Source: an uncultured Hyphomicrobiales bacterium
GTDB taxonomy: Bacteria > Pseudomonadota > Alphaproteobacteria > Rhizobiales > Xanthobacteraceae
Reading direction: 5' to 3'
DNA length: 5,985 nucleotides
NCBI GenBank assembly: GCA_903891395.1
Contig: CAITEM010000282.1
Location: forward strand, 1 to 5,985
A model generated the notes under the pieces. It ran no database searches and was not told the origin of the DNA. It saw only the letters and a program-made list of their open reading frames with translations. This document shows, piece by piece, positions 1 through 5,984 of this stretch. The position numbers were made by a program, and so were the translations under genes. Numbering within the stretch: the stretch's first letter is position 1; every line of letters begins with the position of its first letter.

Positions 1-1
1 C

Positions 2-742
2 GAGGGCGCGCCGACGCCGGTCACCGCGTTTTTTGCCGCGGCCCCGAAGGTCGCCGGTATCGCCATCTTCGTGCGCGCCACCGTGGTCGCATTCCCGGGC
101 ATCACGCACGAATGGCAGCAAATCGTCGTCTTTGTCTCCATTGCCTCGATGGTGCTCGGCGCCTTCGCCGCGATCGGGCAGAAGAACATCAAGCGGCTGA
201 TGGCCTATTCCTCGATCGGCCACATGGGCTTCGCGCTGGTCGGCCTCGCCGCCGGCACCCAGGACGGCGTGCAGGGCGTGCTCGTCTATATGTCGATCTA
301 CGTGGTGATGACGCTCGGCACCTTCGCCTGCATCCTGTCGATGCGGCGCGACGGCATGCTGGTGGAGAGCATCAGCGATCTGGCGGGCCTCGCGCGCACC
401 AAGCCGGGCATGGCGTTCTTCCTGGCGATGCTGCTGTTCTCGCTCGCCGGCATTCCGCCGCTGGCCGGCTTCTTCGCCAAGTTCTATGTGTTTCTTGCCG
501 CGATCAAAGCCGGACTCTATGTCCTCGCCGTGGTCGGCGTGCTCGCTAGCGTGGTGGGCGCCTATTATTACCTGCTCATCGTCAAGGTGATGTATTTCGA
601 CGAGCCGGCCAAAAGCTTCGAGCCCATGCCGGGGTTGCTGGTGCTGGTGCTGGCGATCGCGGGGCTGATCAACATTCTGTTCTTCGTCTTGCCGGCGCCG
701 CTGCTTGGCGCGGCTTCCGCCGCGGCGAAGTCGTTATTCTGA
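2..742 (+). CDS. nuoN: NADH-quinone oxidoreductase subunit N, C-terminal half (5' end outside window)
   Basis: Membrane subunit of respiratory complex I, one of the antiporter-like subunits that couple NADH:quinone electron transfer to proton pumping across the inner membrane. The frame is open from base 2 and gives 246 residues, against roughly 480 for the full protein, so the N-terminal half is missing. The fragment opens with EGAPTPVTAFFAAAPK, a family hallmark. Three lysines that are conserved in NuoN/ND2 proton channels are visible: in APKVAG (codon at 47-49), in NIKRLMAYSSIGHMGF (191-193) and in GFFAKFYVF (479-481). Several hydrophobic helices follow one another, including a long run around codons 130-200 and a last one before the C-terminus. 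NuoN is usually the last gene of the nuo operon, and birA follows it in many Hyphomicrobiales, as here. Identification is secure; only the missing start limits it. Confidence 0.97.
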   Translation, partial: EGAPTPVTAFFAAAPKVAGIAIFVRATVVAFPGITHEWQQIVVFVSIASMVLGAFAAIGQKNIKRLMAYSSIGHMGFALVGLAAGTQDGVQGVLVYMSIYVVMTLGTFACILSMRRDGMLVESISDLAGLARTKPGMAFFLAMLLFSLAGIPPLAGFFAKFYVFLAAIKAGLYVLAVVGVLASVVGAYYYLLIVKVMYFDEPAKSFEPMPGLLVLVLAIAGLINILFFVLPAPLLGAASAAAKSLF

Positions 743-759
743 GGGTGCGGCAGTGCACC

Positions 760-804
760 GCGCGCGATCTCGAAAAGTGTGAAGCGGTTTTCAGGATCGC
801 GCGC
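760..804. repeat. Palindromic intergenic repeat of the Bradyrhizobium/Rhizobiales type
   Basis: This 45-base element almost fills the gap between nuoN and birA. Its outer arms GCGCGCGATC (760-769) and GATCGCGCGC (795-804) are perfect inverted copies. Inside them GAAAA (772-776) pairs with TTTTC (788-792) across two weak or mismatched positions, leaving an 11-base loop. The core reading CGAAAAGTGTGAAGCGG followed by TTTTC matches, from memory, a short sequence found many times between genes in Bradyrhizobium, Rhodopseudomonas and relatives, often with GATC-containing arms. In RNA it would fold into a long hairpin. There is no T tract after it, so it does not look like a classical terminator. 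It could act as a processing or mRNA-stabilising hairpin, but that is inference. Membership of the dispersed family has not been checked by search. Confidence 0.7.
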
Positions 805-807
805 AAA

Positions 808-813
808 TAAGGA
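808..813 (+). promoter_or_regulatory. Badly spaced Shine-Dalgarno-like sequence at the birA start
   Basis: TAAGGA lies directly against the birA ATG with no spacer, whereas about 5-9 bases is normal. TAA at 808-810 is an in-frame stop, so no start further upstream is possible. No better purine-rich site lies between the repeat and the ATG. Translation of birA may therefore be weak, or may depend on ribosomes leaving nuoN. Confidence 0.4.
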
Positions 814-1569
814 ATGAACCGCGAAGCCACGGACCTGGCGGGGGTCCGGCACATAGCTTACGAGACGCTCGGCTCCACCAATGCCGAGGCGCTGGCACGC
901 GCGCGTGCCGGCGAGCGGGGACCGTTGTGGATCACGGCCGCCGTACAAAGCGCCGGCCGCGGCCGCCGCGGCAGCGCCTGGGTCTCCACGCCAGGCAATC
1001 TGTTCGCCACGCTGCTGCTCACCGAACCGTCGCGCCCCGACGTCGCCTCGCAGTTATCCTTCGTCGCAGCGCTGGCGCTGCACGATGCGCTGGCCGAATG
1101 CGCGCCGCATTTGGGCCCGCTGCTGAAGCTGAAATGGCCGAACGACCTGCTGCTGGGCGGCGCCAAACTCGCCGGTATTTTGATCGAGGCCGAGAGCGAT
1201 CCTGCTTTCTCGGTCGTCATTGGTATCGGCGTCAATTGCGCCGCGCACCCCGGCAACACGCCGTATCCGGCCACCGATCTCAGCGCCGCCGGCGCGCTGG
1301 TGGCACCCCGGCAGGTCCTGGTGGCGCTGGCGCGGGCTTTTGACAGCCGCCTCGCACAGTGGCAACGCGGGCAGGCCTTTGCCGGCGTGCGCGCCGATTG
1401 GCTCAAGCGCGCCGCGGGTCTCGGACAGGATATCCGCGTGCGCCTGCCGGAGCGCGAACTGTCCGGCCGCTTTCAAGGTCTCGATGATAACGGCCGGCTT
1501 TTGCTGCTGGCCGAGAACGGCGTGACGACCGTCACCGCCGGTGAAGTTTTCGATTTAGGATCGCGCTAA
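814..1569 (+). CDS. birA: Biotin--[acetyl-CoA-carboxylase] ligase, catalytic-only type
   Basis: Cytoplasmic enzyme that activates biotin with ATP to biotinyl-5'-AMP and attaches it to the carrier-protein lysine of acetyl-CoA, propionyl-CoA and pyruvate carboxylases. The 251-residue product shows the family motifs in order: GSTNAEA (20-26), the adenylate-binding loop GRGRRG (48-53), KWPND (107-111), the catalytic lysine K118 in AKLAGILIE, and GIGVN (137-141). A small C-terminal beta domain follows from about residue 205. There is no N-terminal helix-turn-helix, so unlike Escherichia coli BirA it should not repress biotin genes; in alphaproteobacteria BioR often has that role. The ATG at 814 is chosen because an in-frame stop lies two codons upstream and the GSTN motif follows closely. 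The gene starts nine bases after the palindromic repeat. Its stop overlaps the rnj start by one base (TAATG), which suggests translational coupling. Confidence 0.96.
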   Translation: MNREATDLAGVRHIAYETLGSTNAEALARARAGERGPLWITAAVQSAGRGRRGSAWVSTPGNLFATLLLTEPSRPDVASQLSFVAALALHDALAECAPHLGPLLKLKWPNDLLLGGAKLAGILIEAESDPAFSVVIGIGVNCAAHPGNTPYPATDLSAAGALVAPRQVLVALARAFDSRLAQWQRGQAFAGVRADWLKRAAGLGQDIRVRLPERELSGRFQGLDDNGRLLLLAENGVTTVTAGEVFDLGSR

Positions 1570-3236
1570 TGGCTCAACAAGAACTGGTGTTCGCGCCGCT
1601 CGGCGGCGTCGGCGAAATCGGCATGAACCTGTCGATCTACGGCCTGGGCGACGGCCGCACTCGAAGCTGGCTTGCGGTCGATCTCGGCGTGTCATTCGCC
1701 GCGGAAGAGCATCTGCCGGGCATCGACCTGATCCTGCCCGACATTCGCTACATGGTGCAGGAGCGCAAGAATCTCGCCGGCCTCATTCTCACCCACGCGC
1801 ACGAGGACCATTACGGCGCGCTGATCGACCTCTGGCCGAAACTCAAAGTCCCGGTCTACGCGACGCCGTTCACCGCCGCATTGCTCAAGGCCAAATGCGC
1901 TAACGAGCAGGGCGCGCCGGATATTCCGGTGACCATCGTCCAGCTCGGCAGCCGCTTCAACGTCGGTCCGTTCGACGTCGAACTGGTGTCGATGGCGCAT
2001 TCGATCCCGGAATCCAACGCGCTGATCATCCGCACGCCGGTTGGTACCGTGCTGCACACCGGCGACTGGAAGATCGATCTGACGCCGATCTTGGGTGACG
2101 TCACCGACGAAAAGAAGCTGCGCGCGCTGGGCGAGGAGGGCTGTCTGGCGCTGGTCGGCGATTCCACCAACGCCGTGCGCGAGGGCCGCTCGCCGTCCGA
2201 AGCCGACGTTGGCAAGACCATTCGCGCGCTGATCGAAGGCGCCAAGGGCCGCGTTGCGGTAACGACCTTTGCCTCGAACGTCGCGCGGCTGCGCACCGTC
2301 GCCGAAGCAGCCTTCTCGTGCGGCCGCGAGGTGGTCGTGGTCGGCCGCGCCATGGACCGCATCAGCCAGATCGCGCGCGAATGCGGCTATCTCGAGGGCA
2401 TCCCGGATTTTCGTCCGGCCGATGCTTACGGCTATCTGCCGCCGAACAAGGTCGTGGCGCTGTGCACCGGCAGTCAGGGCGAGCCGCGCGCGGCGCTGTC
2501 TCGCATCGCCACCGACCAGCATCCCGACGTCACGTTGTCGCGCGGCGACACCGTGATCTTCTCCGCCCGCACCATTCCCGGCAACGAGAAGGAAGTCGGC
2601 AAGATCATCAATGGGCTGATCGACCAGGGTATCGAGGTCATCACCGACCGTACCCACATGGTGCACGTCTCCGGCCATCCGCGCCGTGCCGAGCTTGAAG
2701 AGCTGATCGGCTGGGTCAAACCGAAGATCCTGATCCCGGCGCACGGCGAGTCCTTGCATTTGTCGGAGCACGCCAAGCTGGCGCGCGGTCTCGGCATCAA
2801 GGAAGTCGTGCAATGCCGCAACGGCGATCTGGTGCGGCTGGCCGAAGGCCGCGCCGGCATCATCGACGAGGTGCCGTGCGGGCGGCTCTACAAGGACGGC
2901 ACCATCCTGGTCGAGGCGGACGCGCGCACCGTCGCCGATCGCCGGCGGTTGAGCTTCGCCGGCAGCATTTCGGTGGCGCTGGCCGTCACCGAAAAGGGCG
3001 AGCTGGCGGCCGATCCCGAGATCGACCTCATTGGTATCCCGGAGCGCGACCGCGACGGCCTGATCATCGCCGACGCGGTCTATGACGCCATCGAGAGCAC
3101 GATGGAATCGCTGCCGCGCAAGCGCCGCGGCGATCCCGACGCGGTCGGCGAGGCGGTGCGCCGCGCCGTCCGTTCCGTAATCGTGCAGCGCTGGGGCAAA
3201 AAGCCGATGTGCCATGTGCACGTCTTGACGGTATAG
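1569..3236 (+). CDS. rnj: Ribonuclease J
   Basis: Metallo-beta-lactamase/beta-CASP ribonuclease with endonuclease and 5'-3' exonuclease activity, used in mRNA turnover and rRNA 5' maturation in the cytoplasm. The 555-residue product has the usual length. The two-zinc motif THAHEDH is at residues 75-81, further ligand regions are H144 in SMAHSIPES and HTGD (163-166), and GDSTNA (197-202) follows. The beta-CASP insert occupies roughly 210-365, with VSGH (367-370) and PAHGE (390-394) completing the active site. A C-terminal domain of about 100 residues ends in HVLTV. The start overlaps the birA stop, and AGGA at 1557-1560 gives a good ribosome site eight bases upstream. In many relatives coaX lies between birA and rnj; here nothing does. 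A 34-base gap separates it from mce. A long open frame on the opposite strand is a GC-driven shadow. Confidence 0.97.
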   Translation: MAQQELVFAPLGGVGEIGMNLSIYGLGDGRTRSWLAVDLGVSFAAEEHLPGIDLILPDIRYMVQERKNLAGLILTHAHEDHYGALIDLWPKLKVPVYATPFTAALLKAKCANEQGAPDIPVTIVQLGSRFNVGPFDVELVSMAHSIPESNALIIRTPVGTVLHTGDWKIDLTPILGDVTDEKKLRALGEEGCLALVGDSTNAVREGRSPSEADVGKTIRALIEGAKGRVAVTTFASNVARLRTVAEAAFSCGREVVVVGRAMDRISQIARECGYLEGIPDFRPADAYGYLPPNKVVALCTGSQGEPRAALSRIATDQHPDVTLSRGDTVIFSARTIPGNEKEVGKIINGLIDQGIEVITDRTHMVHVSGHPRRAELEELIGWVKPKILIPAHGESLHLSEHAKLARGLGIKEVVQCRNGDLVRLAEGRAGIIDEVPCGRLYKDGTILVEADARTVADRRRLSFAGSISVALAVTEKGELAADPEIDLIGIPERDRDGLIIADAVYDAIESTMESLPRKRRGDPDAVGEAVRRAVRSVIVQRWGKKPMCHVHVLTV

Positions 3237-3270
3237 TCCGGGCGCCGGCGCGCGAGGGAAGAGGAATGCC

Positions 3271-3675
3271 ATGATCGGTCGTCTCAATCACGTCGCCATC
3301 GCGGTCCGCGACATCGCCAAGGCCGCCAAGGTCTACCAGGACACGCTCGGCGCCGAGGTCACGGCCCAGGTGCCGCAGCCGGCACACGGCGTCACCACCG
3401 TGTTCATCAACCTGCCGAACACCAAGATCGAATTGCTGGAGCCGTTGGGAGAGGGCTCGCCGATCAACAAATTCCTCGACAAGAATCCGGACGGCGGCAT
3501 CCATCACGTCTGCTACGAGGTGCCGGACATCCGCGCCGCGCGCGATCAGTTGAAGGCGCAAGGCGCCCGCGTGCTCGGCGACGGCGAGCCCAAGATCGGC
3601 GCCCACGGCAAGCCTGTGTTGTTCCTGCACCCGAAAGATTTCTGCGGCACGTTGGTTGAGCTGGAACAGGAATAA
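3271..3675 (+). CDS. mce: Methylmalonyl-CoA epimerase
   Basis: Interconverts (2S)- and (2R)-methylmalonyl-CoA in the cytoplasm, linking propionyl-CoA carboxylase to methylmalonyl-CoA mutase so that propionate, odd-chain fatty acids and branched amino acids can enter the citric acid cycle as succinyl-CoA. The 134-residue product is a single-module VOC/glyoxalase-fold protein of normal length. It has two beta-alpha-beta-beta-beta repeats: NHVAIAV at 6-12, with H7 as the first metal ligand, and GIHHVCYEV at 76-84, with H79 as the likely ligand. E130 in TLVELE completes the metal site, and the KIELLEPLG segment (52-60) matches the family. GAGGAA just upstream supports the ATG at 3271. An earlier out-of-frame ATG at 3266 reads only ATG-CCA-TGA, and its stop overlaps the mce start. 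DUF1467 follows six bases after the stop. The main alternative, lactoylglutathione lyase, fits less well in motifs and neighbours. Confidence 0.93.
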   Translation: MIGRLNHVAIAVRDIAKAAKVYQDTLGAEVTAQVPQPAHGVTTVFINLPNTKIELLEPLGEGSPINKFLDKNPDGGIHHVCYEVPDIRAARDQLKAQGARVLGDGEPKIGAHGKPVLFLHPKDFCGTLVELEQE

Positions 3676-3681
3676 TTCTTC

Positions 3682-3951
3682 ATGCGTATCGGCACCTACG
3701 TCGCCATCTATTTCCTGATCTGGTGGATCGTGTTGTTCGCGGTGCTGCCGTGGGGTGTGCGCAACCAGGAAGAGTTGGGCGAGGTGGTGCCGGGCTCGGA
3801 TCCCGGCGCGCCGGGAATCCATCGGTTGTGGGGCAAGCTCGGCTGGACTACGGTTTGCGCCACGGCGGTTTTTGCAGCGCTGTATTTTGCCTATACCCGC
3901 GGCTTGATCCCGATCGATTTCCTGGCGCGGATCTCGACGCCGCCGCGCTGA
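3682..3951 (+). CDS. DUF1467 family small inner-membrane protein
   Basis: This 89-residue protein is recognisable as DUF1467, a family of unknown function found mainly in alphaproteobacteria and usually directly after mce. There are two hydrophobic helices, at about residues 6-24 (rich in aromatic residues, with IWWIV) and 56-73. A polar loop between them contains the conserved-looking stretch PWGVRNQEE (23-31) followed by a Gly/Pro-rich segment. No signal peptide cleavage site or catalytic motif is seen. The ATG lies six bases after the mce stop, and AGGA at 3668-3671, inside the end of mce, is a plausible ribosome site, so the two are very likely co-transcribed. In relatives the next gene is commonly proS; here a strong terminator follows within 30 bases. 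The family call rests on motif, size and position; its role is not known. Confidence 0.88.
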   Translation: MRIGTYVAIYFLIWWIVLFAVLPWGVRNQEELGEVVPGSDPGAPGIHRLWGKLGWTTVCATAVFAALYFAYTRGLIPIDFLARISTPPR

Positions 3952-3976
3952 TCGTTCGCCGAAGTCAGAACGAAAA

Positions 3977-4014
3977 AAAGAGCAGGGCGCGGTGCCCTGC
4001 TCTTTGATTTTTTT
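3977..4014. terminator. Bidirectional rho-independent terminator
   Basis: AAAGAGCAGGGC (3977-3988) and GCCCTGCTCTTT (3994-4005) form a perfect 12-bp stem with a five-base loop, GCGGT. Seven Ts at 4008-4014 follow on the plus strand. Seven As at 3973-3979 give the matching T run when read on the minus strand. It closes the rightward birA-rnj-mce-DUF1467 transcript about 25 bases after the DUF1467 stop. It could also stop leftward transcripts from the copper genes, although their last stop codon is about 360 bases away. Confidence 0.93.
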
Positions 4015-4366
4015 GCGTCCCCGTCCTCGACTTATTCTTCTTTTTATCGAGGCGGCGGCGGTTGCCCGCGCCAAGGACCTTCTCTCCTCCCGAGACTTGG
4101 ACCGCGCTTTGGGTTCCGATCTTTTACGTGCCGGATATCCATTCACTCGGATAACGATAGGCTAGCCCACAATCCGGTCGCTTGTCACGGATATTTAGAC
4201 AGATCATTGCGCAAAGACGGCGAAAAAAGAACAATTCGTCGCCGCGCTGCAGCATTCGTGAATATGCCGGTTTACGCTCGTATTCAGTGCATTTTCGCGT
4301 GCTGGCTGCCTCACGGAAGGTGCGCGCTTTGATAGAGTATCTTGAAATATCGCGCATCGCGTGAAT
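4015..4366. other. Intergenic spacer without a convincing gene, low GC in its right part
   Basis: About 350 bases between the terminator and the end of the copper chaperone gene. Over 4121-4360 the GC content is about 50% by hand count, well below the neighbouring genes. Open frames exist, for example a 77-codon minus-strand frame (4357-4124) that starts nine bases after the chaperone stop. It has no ribosome site, unusual codons such as AGA, CTA and TCA, and no recognisable motif. CGGATA occurs three times (4132, 4148, 4188), and a weak six-bp stem CCTCGA/TCGAGG spans 4025-4052. No tRNA-like fold, insertion-sequence end or clear promoter was recognised. Confidence 0.6.
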
Positions 4367-4879
4367 TTACATTTTGTGGTCGTGCATTCCGCCCATGTCC
4401 ATTCCGGCGCCGGGGGCTGGATGCTGCGCGCCGATTCCCTCGACATTGATCGTGACCTCAACCTTACCGGCCTTTTCGAAGGTGAGTTCCGCCTTGACGC
4501 GGTCGCCTTCCTTCAAGGGCGCCTTCAAACCCATCAGCATCAAATGATAGCCGCCGGGGACGAAGGCGACGGTCTTGCCCGGCGCGACCGCGACGCCGCC
4601 GGCGATGGGCCGCATGGTCATGACGCCGTCCTTGGTCGCCATCTCGTGCATCTCAACGTGGTCGGCGACCGTGGCCGGGATCGAAACGGACACCAGTTTG
4701 TCCGGCGCGCTGCCGGTGTTGGTGATGGTCAGGTAGCCGCCGCCGATCGTCGCGCCGCCCGGCGTGGCGCGGCTCCAGGGGTGGCCGATGATGAGGTCGC
4801 CGGCCTTGAATTCATGAGCTTCGGTCATAAAGGGGGTAGCGGCGAGAAGCGCGAGCGCGAGAACGGTCTTCCTAAACAT
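4367..4879 (-). CDS. Periplasmic PCu(A)C-type copper chaperone
   Basis: Secreted Cu(I) carrier of the PCu(A)C (formerly DUF461) family, members of which deliver copper to the CuA centre or to cbb3 oxidase, usually together with Sco/SenC proteins. The 170-residue product begins with a signal peptide (basic MFRK, hydrophobic core, likely cut after TEA at residue 21), so the mature protein would begin His-Glu-Phe. HPWSRATP (33-40) and GGGYLTITNTG (46-56) are family signatures. The copper site H...M...HxM is present as H78, M89, H112 and M114, with gaps of 10 and 22 residues. The C-terminal tail (153-170) is rich in Met and His and ends MHDHKM. The ATG at 4879 was chosen over longer frames because it directly precedes the signal peptide and has AAAGGA six bases upstream. 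It lies 55 bases after the TonB receptor gene on the same strand and is probably in its operon. It resembles PcuC of Bradyrhizobium, but orthology is not shown here. Confidence 0.94.
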   Translation of the reverse strand: MFRKTVLALALLAATPFMTEAHEFKAGDLIIGHPWSRATPGGATIGGGYLTITNTGSAPDKLVSVSIPATVADHVEMHEMATKDGVMTMRPIAGGVAVAPGKTVAFVPGGYHLMLMGLKAPLKEGDRVKAELTFEKAGKVEVTINVEGIGAQHPAPGAGMDMGGMHDHKM

Positions 4880-4885
4880 GACGTG

Positions 4886-4891
4886 TCCTTT
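4886..4891 (-). promoter_or_regulatory. Ribosome binding site of the copper chaperone gene
   Basis: On the minus strand AAAGGA lies six bases before the ATG at 4879. It decides the start: the frame is open further upstream into the receptor gene, but only this ATG has a good ribosome site and yields a signal peptide at the N-terminus. Confidence 0.8.
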
Positions 4892-4934
4892 GCAGTTGTC
4901 GTTGCGGTTTGTCTTCTTTGATCCAACAGAGTGG

Positions 4935-5984
4935 CTAGAACGTGTACCTGCCCGCCACGACATAGGTCCTGCCGGGGAAGGGGTGGAACAGGAAGTATTG
5001 CTCGTTGAACAGATTATCGATGCCGACATCGAACGACACATTCTTGGTCGCGTTGTAATGGATCTTCATGTCGACGACGATGTAGTTGTCGAAAGCGCCG
5101 TAAACGTGTTGGACGATGTCGGTGTTGTCCAGCGTCGAGTATTGCTTGCCGCTGTAACGCGCGGCGATCGTATAGGCCCAGTTGTCGTCGGGCCGATAGG
5201 TGGCGCCGACCTTGGCCCGCCAATCCGGCACGTAAGGAACGCGTTTGCCGACGGCGGTATCGGGTAACCCGGTCAGCGGATTTGTGCCGGCCCAGGTCGG
5301 GTCCGACAGGACGCGGGAATCGACATAGGTCACGCTGCCGAAAAGCTGCAGCCTGTCGATCATCACGTTGTCCTTTTCCGCCGACAGTTCGACGCCCTGC
5401 ATGCCGATCGCGGCGACGTTGCCGATGGTCGTAGTCGGTACCTGCGCGCCGGTGGCGGGATTGGTCGCCAAGTTGGTCTGGGAGATGATGGCGTTGTTGG
5501 TTCTCTCCTTGAACAGCGTCAGCCGGACGCGGCCGTCGTCCCATTTACGCTCGATGTTCACTTCGCCATTGATGTCCTGCTCGGGCGTCAGGTTCGGATT
5601 GGCGAAGGCCGCGACGCCGTTGACCGTGATGTTCTGGTACAGCTCCGTCACCGTCGGGTAGCGGGAGGCCATGCCGAACGAGCCGGTCACGTTCCAGTCC
5701 CTGTTGAGATCGTAAGACAGCGAGGCCTTGGGCGAGAAATTCGTTGCGGCGAGCCCGGGCTGATTGAGGCCTGCGGTCGAGGTGATGACGCCCGCCGAAC
5801 TCTGGATCGTGTTGATGTTGAAGCCGTTGAGGGCCCGCCAGGTTTCCAGCCGGCCGCCGAGCGTGAGCTTCCAGGCCGGCGCGATTTTCCAGGCGTCCTG
5901 TACCCATAACGCGGCGGTGCGGGTTTCGCCGACCCCTTCGGAATAGATCTGGCCGTTGCCGGACGCCGAGGCGTTGTTCCAGAT
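4935..5984 (-). CDS. TonB-dependent outer-membrane receptor, C-terminal part (5' end outside window)
   Basis: Outer-membrane beta-barrel that imports a scarce ligand, usually a metal complex, using energy from TonB-ExbB-ExbD. The minus-strand frame is open from the window edge to a TAG at 4935-4937 and gives 349 residues; the plug domain, TonB box and signal peptide lie beyond the window. Hallmarks are alternating barrel strands, LWVQDAWK and LTLGGRLETW early on, FSPKASLSYDL, then SRYPTVTELY and NPNLTPEQ (typical of the receptor mid-barrel), and a C-terminal box with DNLFNEQYFLFHPFPGRTY that ends in aromatic phenylalanine (GRYTF), needed for outer-membrane assembly in this class. A GTG at 5690 is internal and is not the start. 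The visible part is not notably rich in Met or His, so the ligand cannot be read from it. The copper chaperone 55 bases downstream suggests copper, possibly with a chelator; iron-siderophore uptake remains possible. Confidence 0.93.
   Translation of the reverse strand: MWNNASASGNGQIYSEGVGETRTAALWVQDAWKIAPAWKLTLGGRLETWRALNGFNINTIQSSAGVITSTAGLNQPGLAATNFSPKASLSYDLNRDWNVTGSFGMASRYPTVTELYQNITVNGVAAFANPNLTPEQDINGEVNIERKWDDGRVRLTLFKERTNNAIISQTNLATNPATGAQVPTTTIGNVAAIGMQGVELSAEKDNVMIDRLQLFGSVTYVDSRVLSDPTWAGTNPLTGLPDTAVGKRVPYVPDWRAKVGATYRPDDNWAYTIAARYSGKQYSTLDNTDIVQHVYGAFDNYIVVDMKIHYNATKNVSFDVGIDNLFNEQYFLFHPFPGRTYVVAGRYTF

Noticed and set aside
3266..3274. Two-codon frame ATG-CCA-TGA overlapping the mce start
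   Set aside because: It could couple translation to mce, but such a short frame arises easily by chance and has no spacing-correct ribosome site of its own.
1692..3287. Long open frame (531 codons) on the minus strand opposite rnj
   Set aside because: It is the mirror of a GC-rich coding frame. The translation has no recognisable domain and is rich in Arg, Asp and His as expected of such shadows, whereas the plus strand encodes a complete RNase J.
4025..4052. Hairpin CCTCGA/TCGAGG as a second terminator or RNA element
   Set aside because: There are only six base pairs around a long T-rich loop and no T tract after the stem; this is within chance expectation.
3064..4146. 360-codon minus-strand frame with a very basic start, opposite mce and DUF1467
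   Set aside because: It runs through the terminator hairpin and antisense to two genuine genes. It has no ribosome site or family motif, and its composition is low-complexity.
4124..4357. 77-codon minus-strand frame just downstream of the copper chaperone
   Set aside because: Its position is tempting, but there is no Shine-Dalgarno sequence, codon choice is unlike the neighbours and no motif is recognisable. It is kept only as part of the spacer finding.
4361..4921. 186-codon plus-strand frame over the copper chaperone gene
   Set aside because: It is antisense to a gene with signal peptide, copper motif and ribosome site. Its own product is a typical shadow rich in Asp, Gly, Arg and His.
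4935..5690. GTG at 5690 as the start of a short receptor
   Set aside because: The frame stays open upstream to the window edge and encodes further barrel strands, so the GTG is an internal valine.
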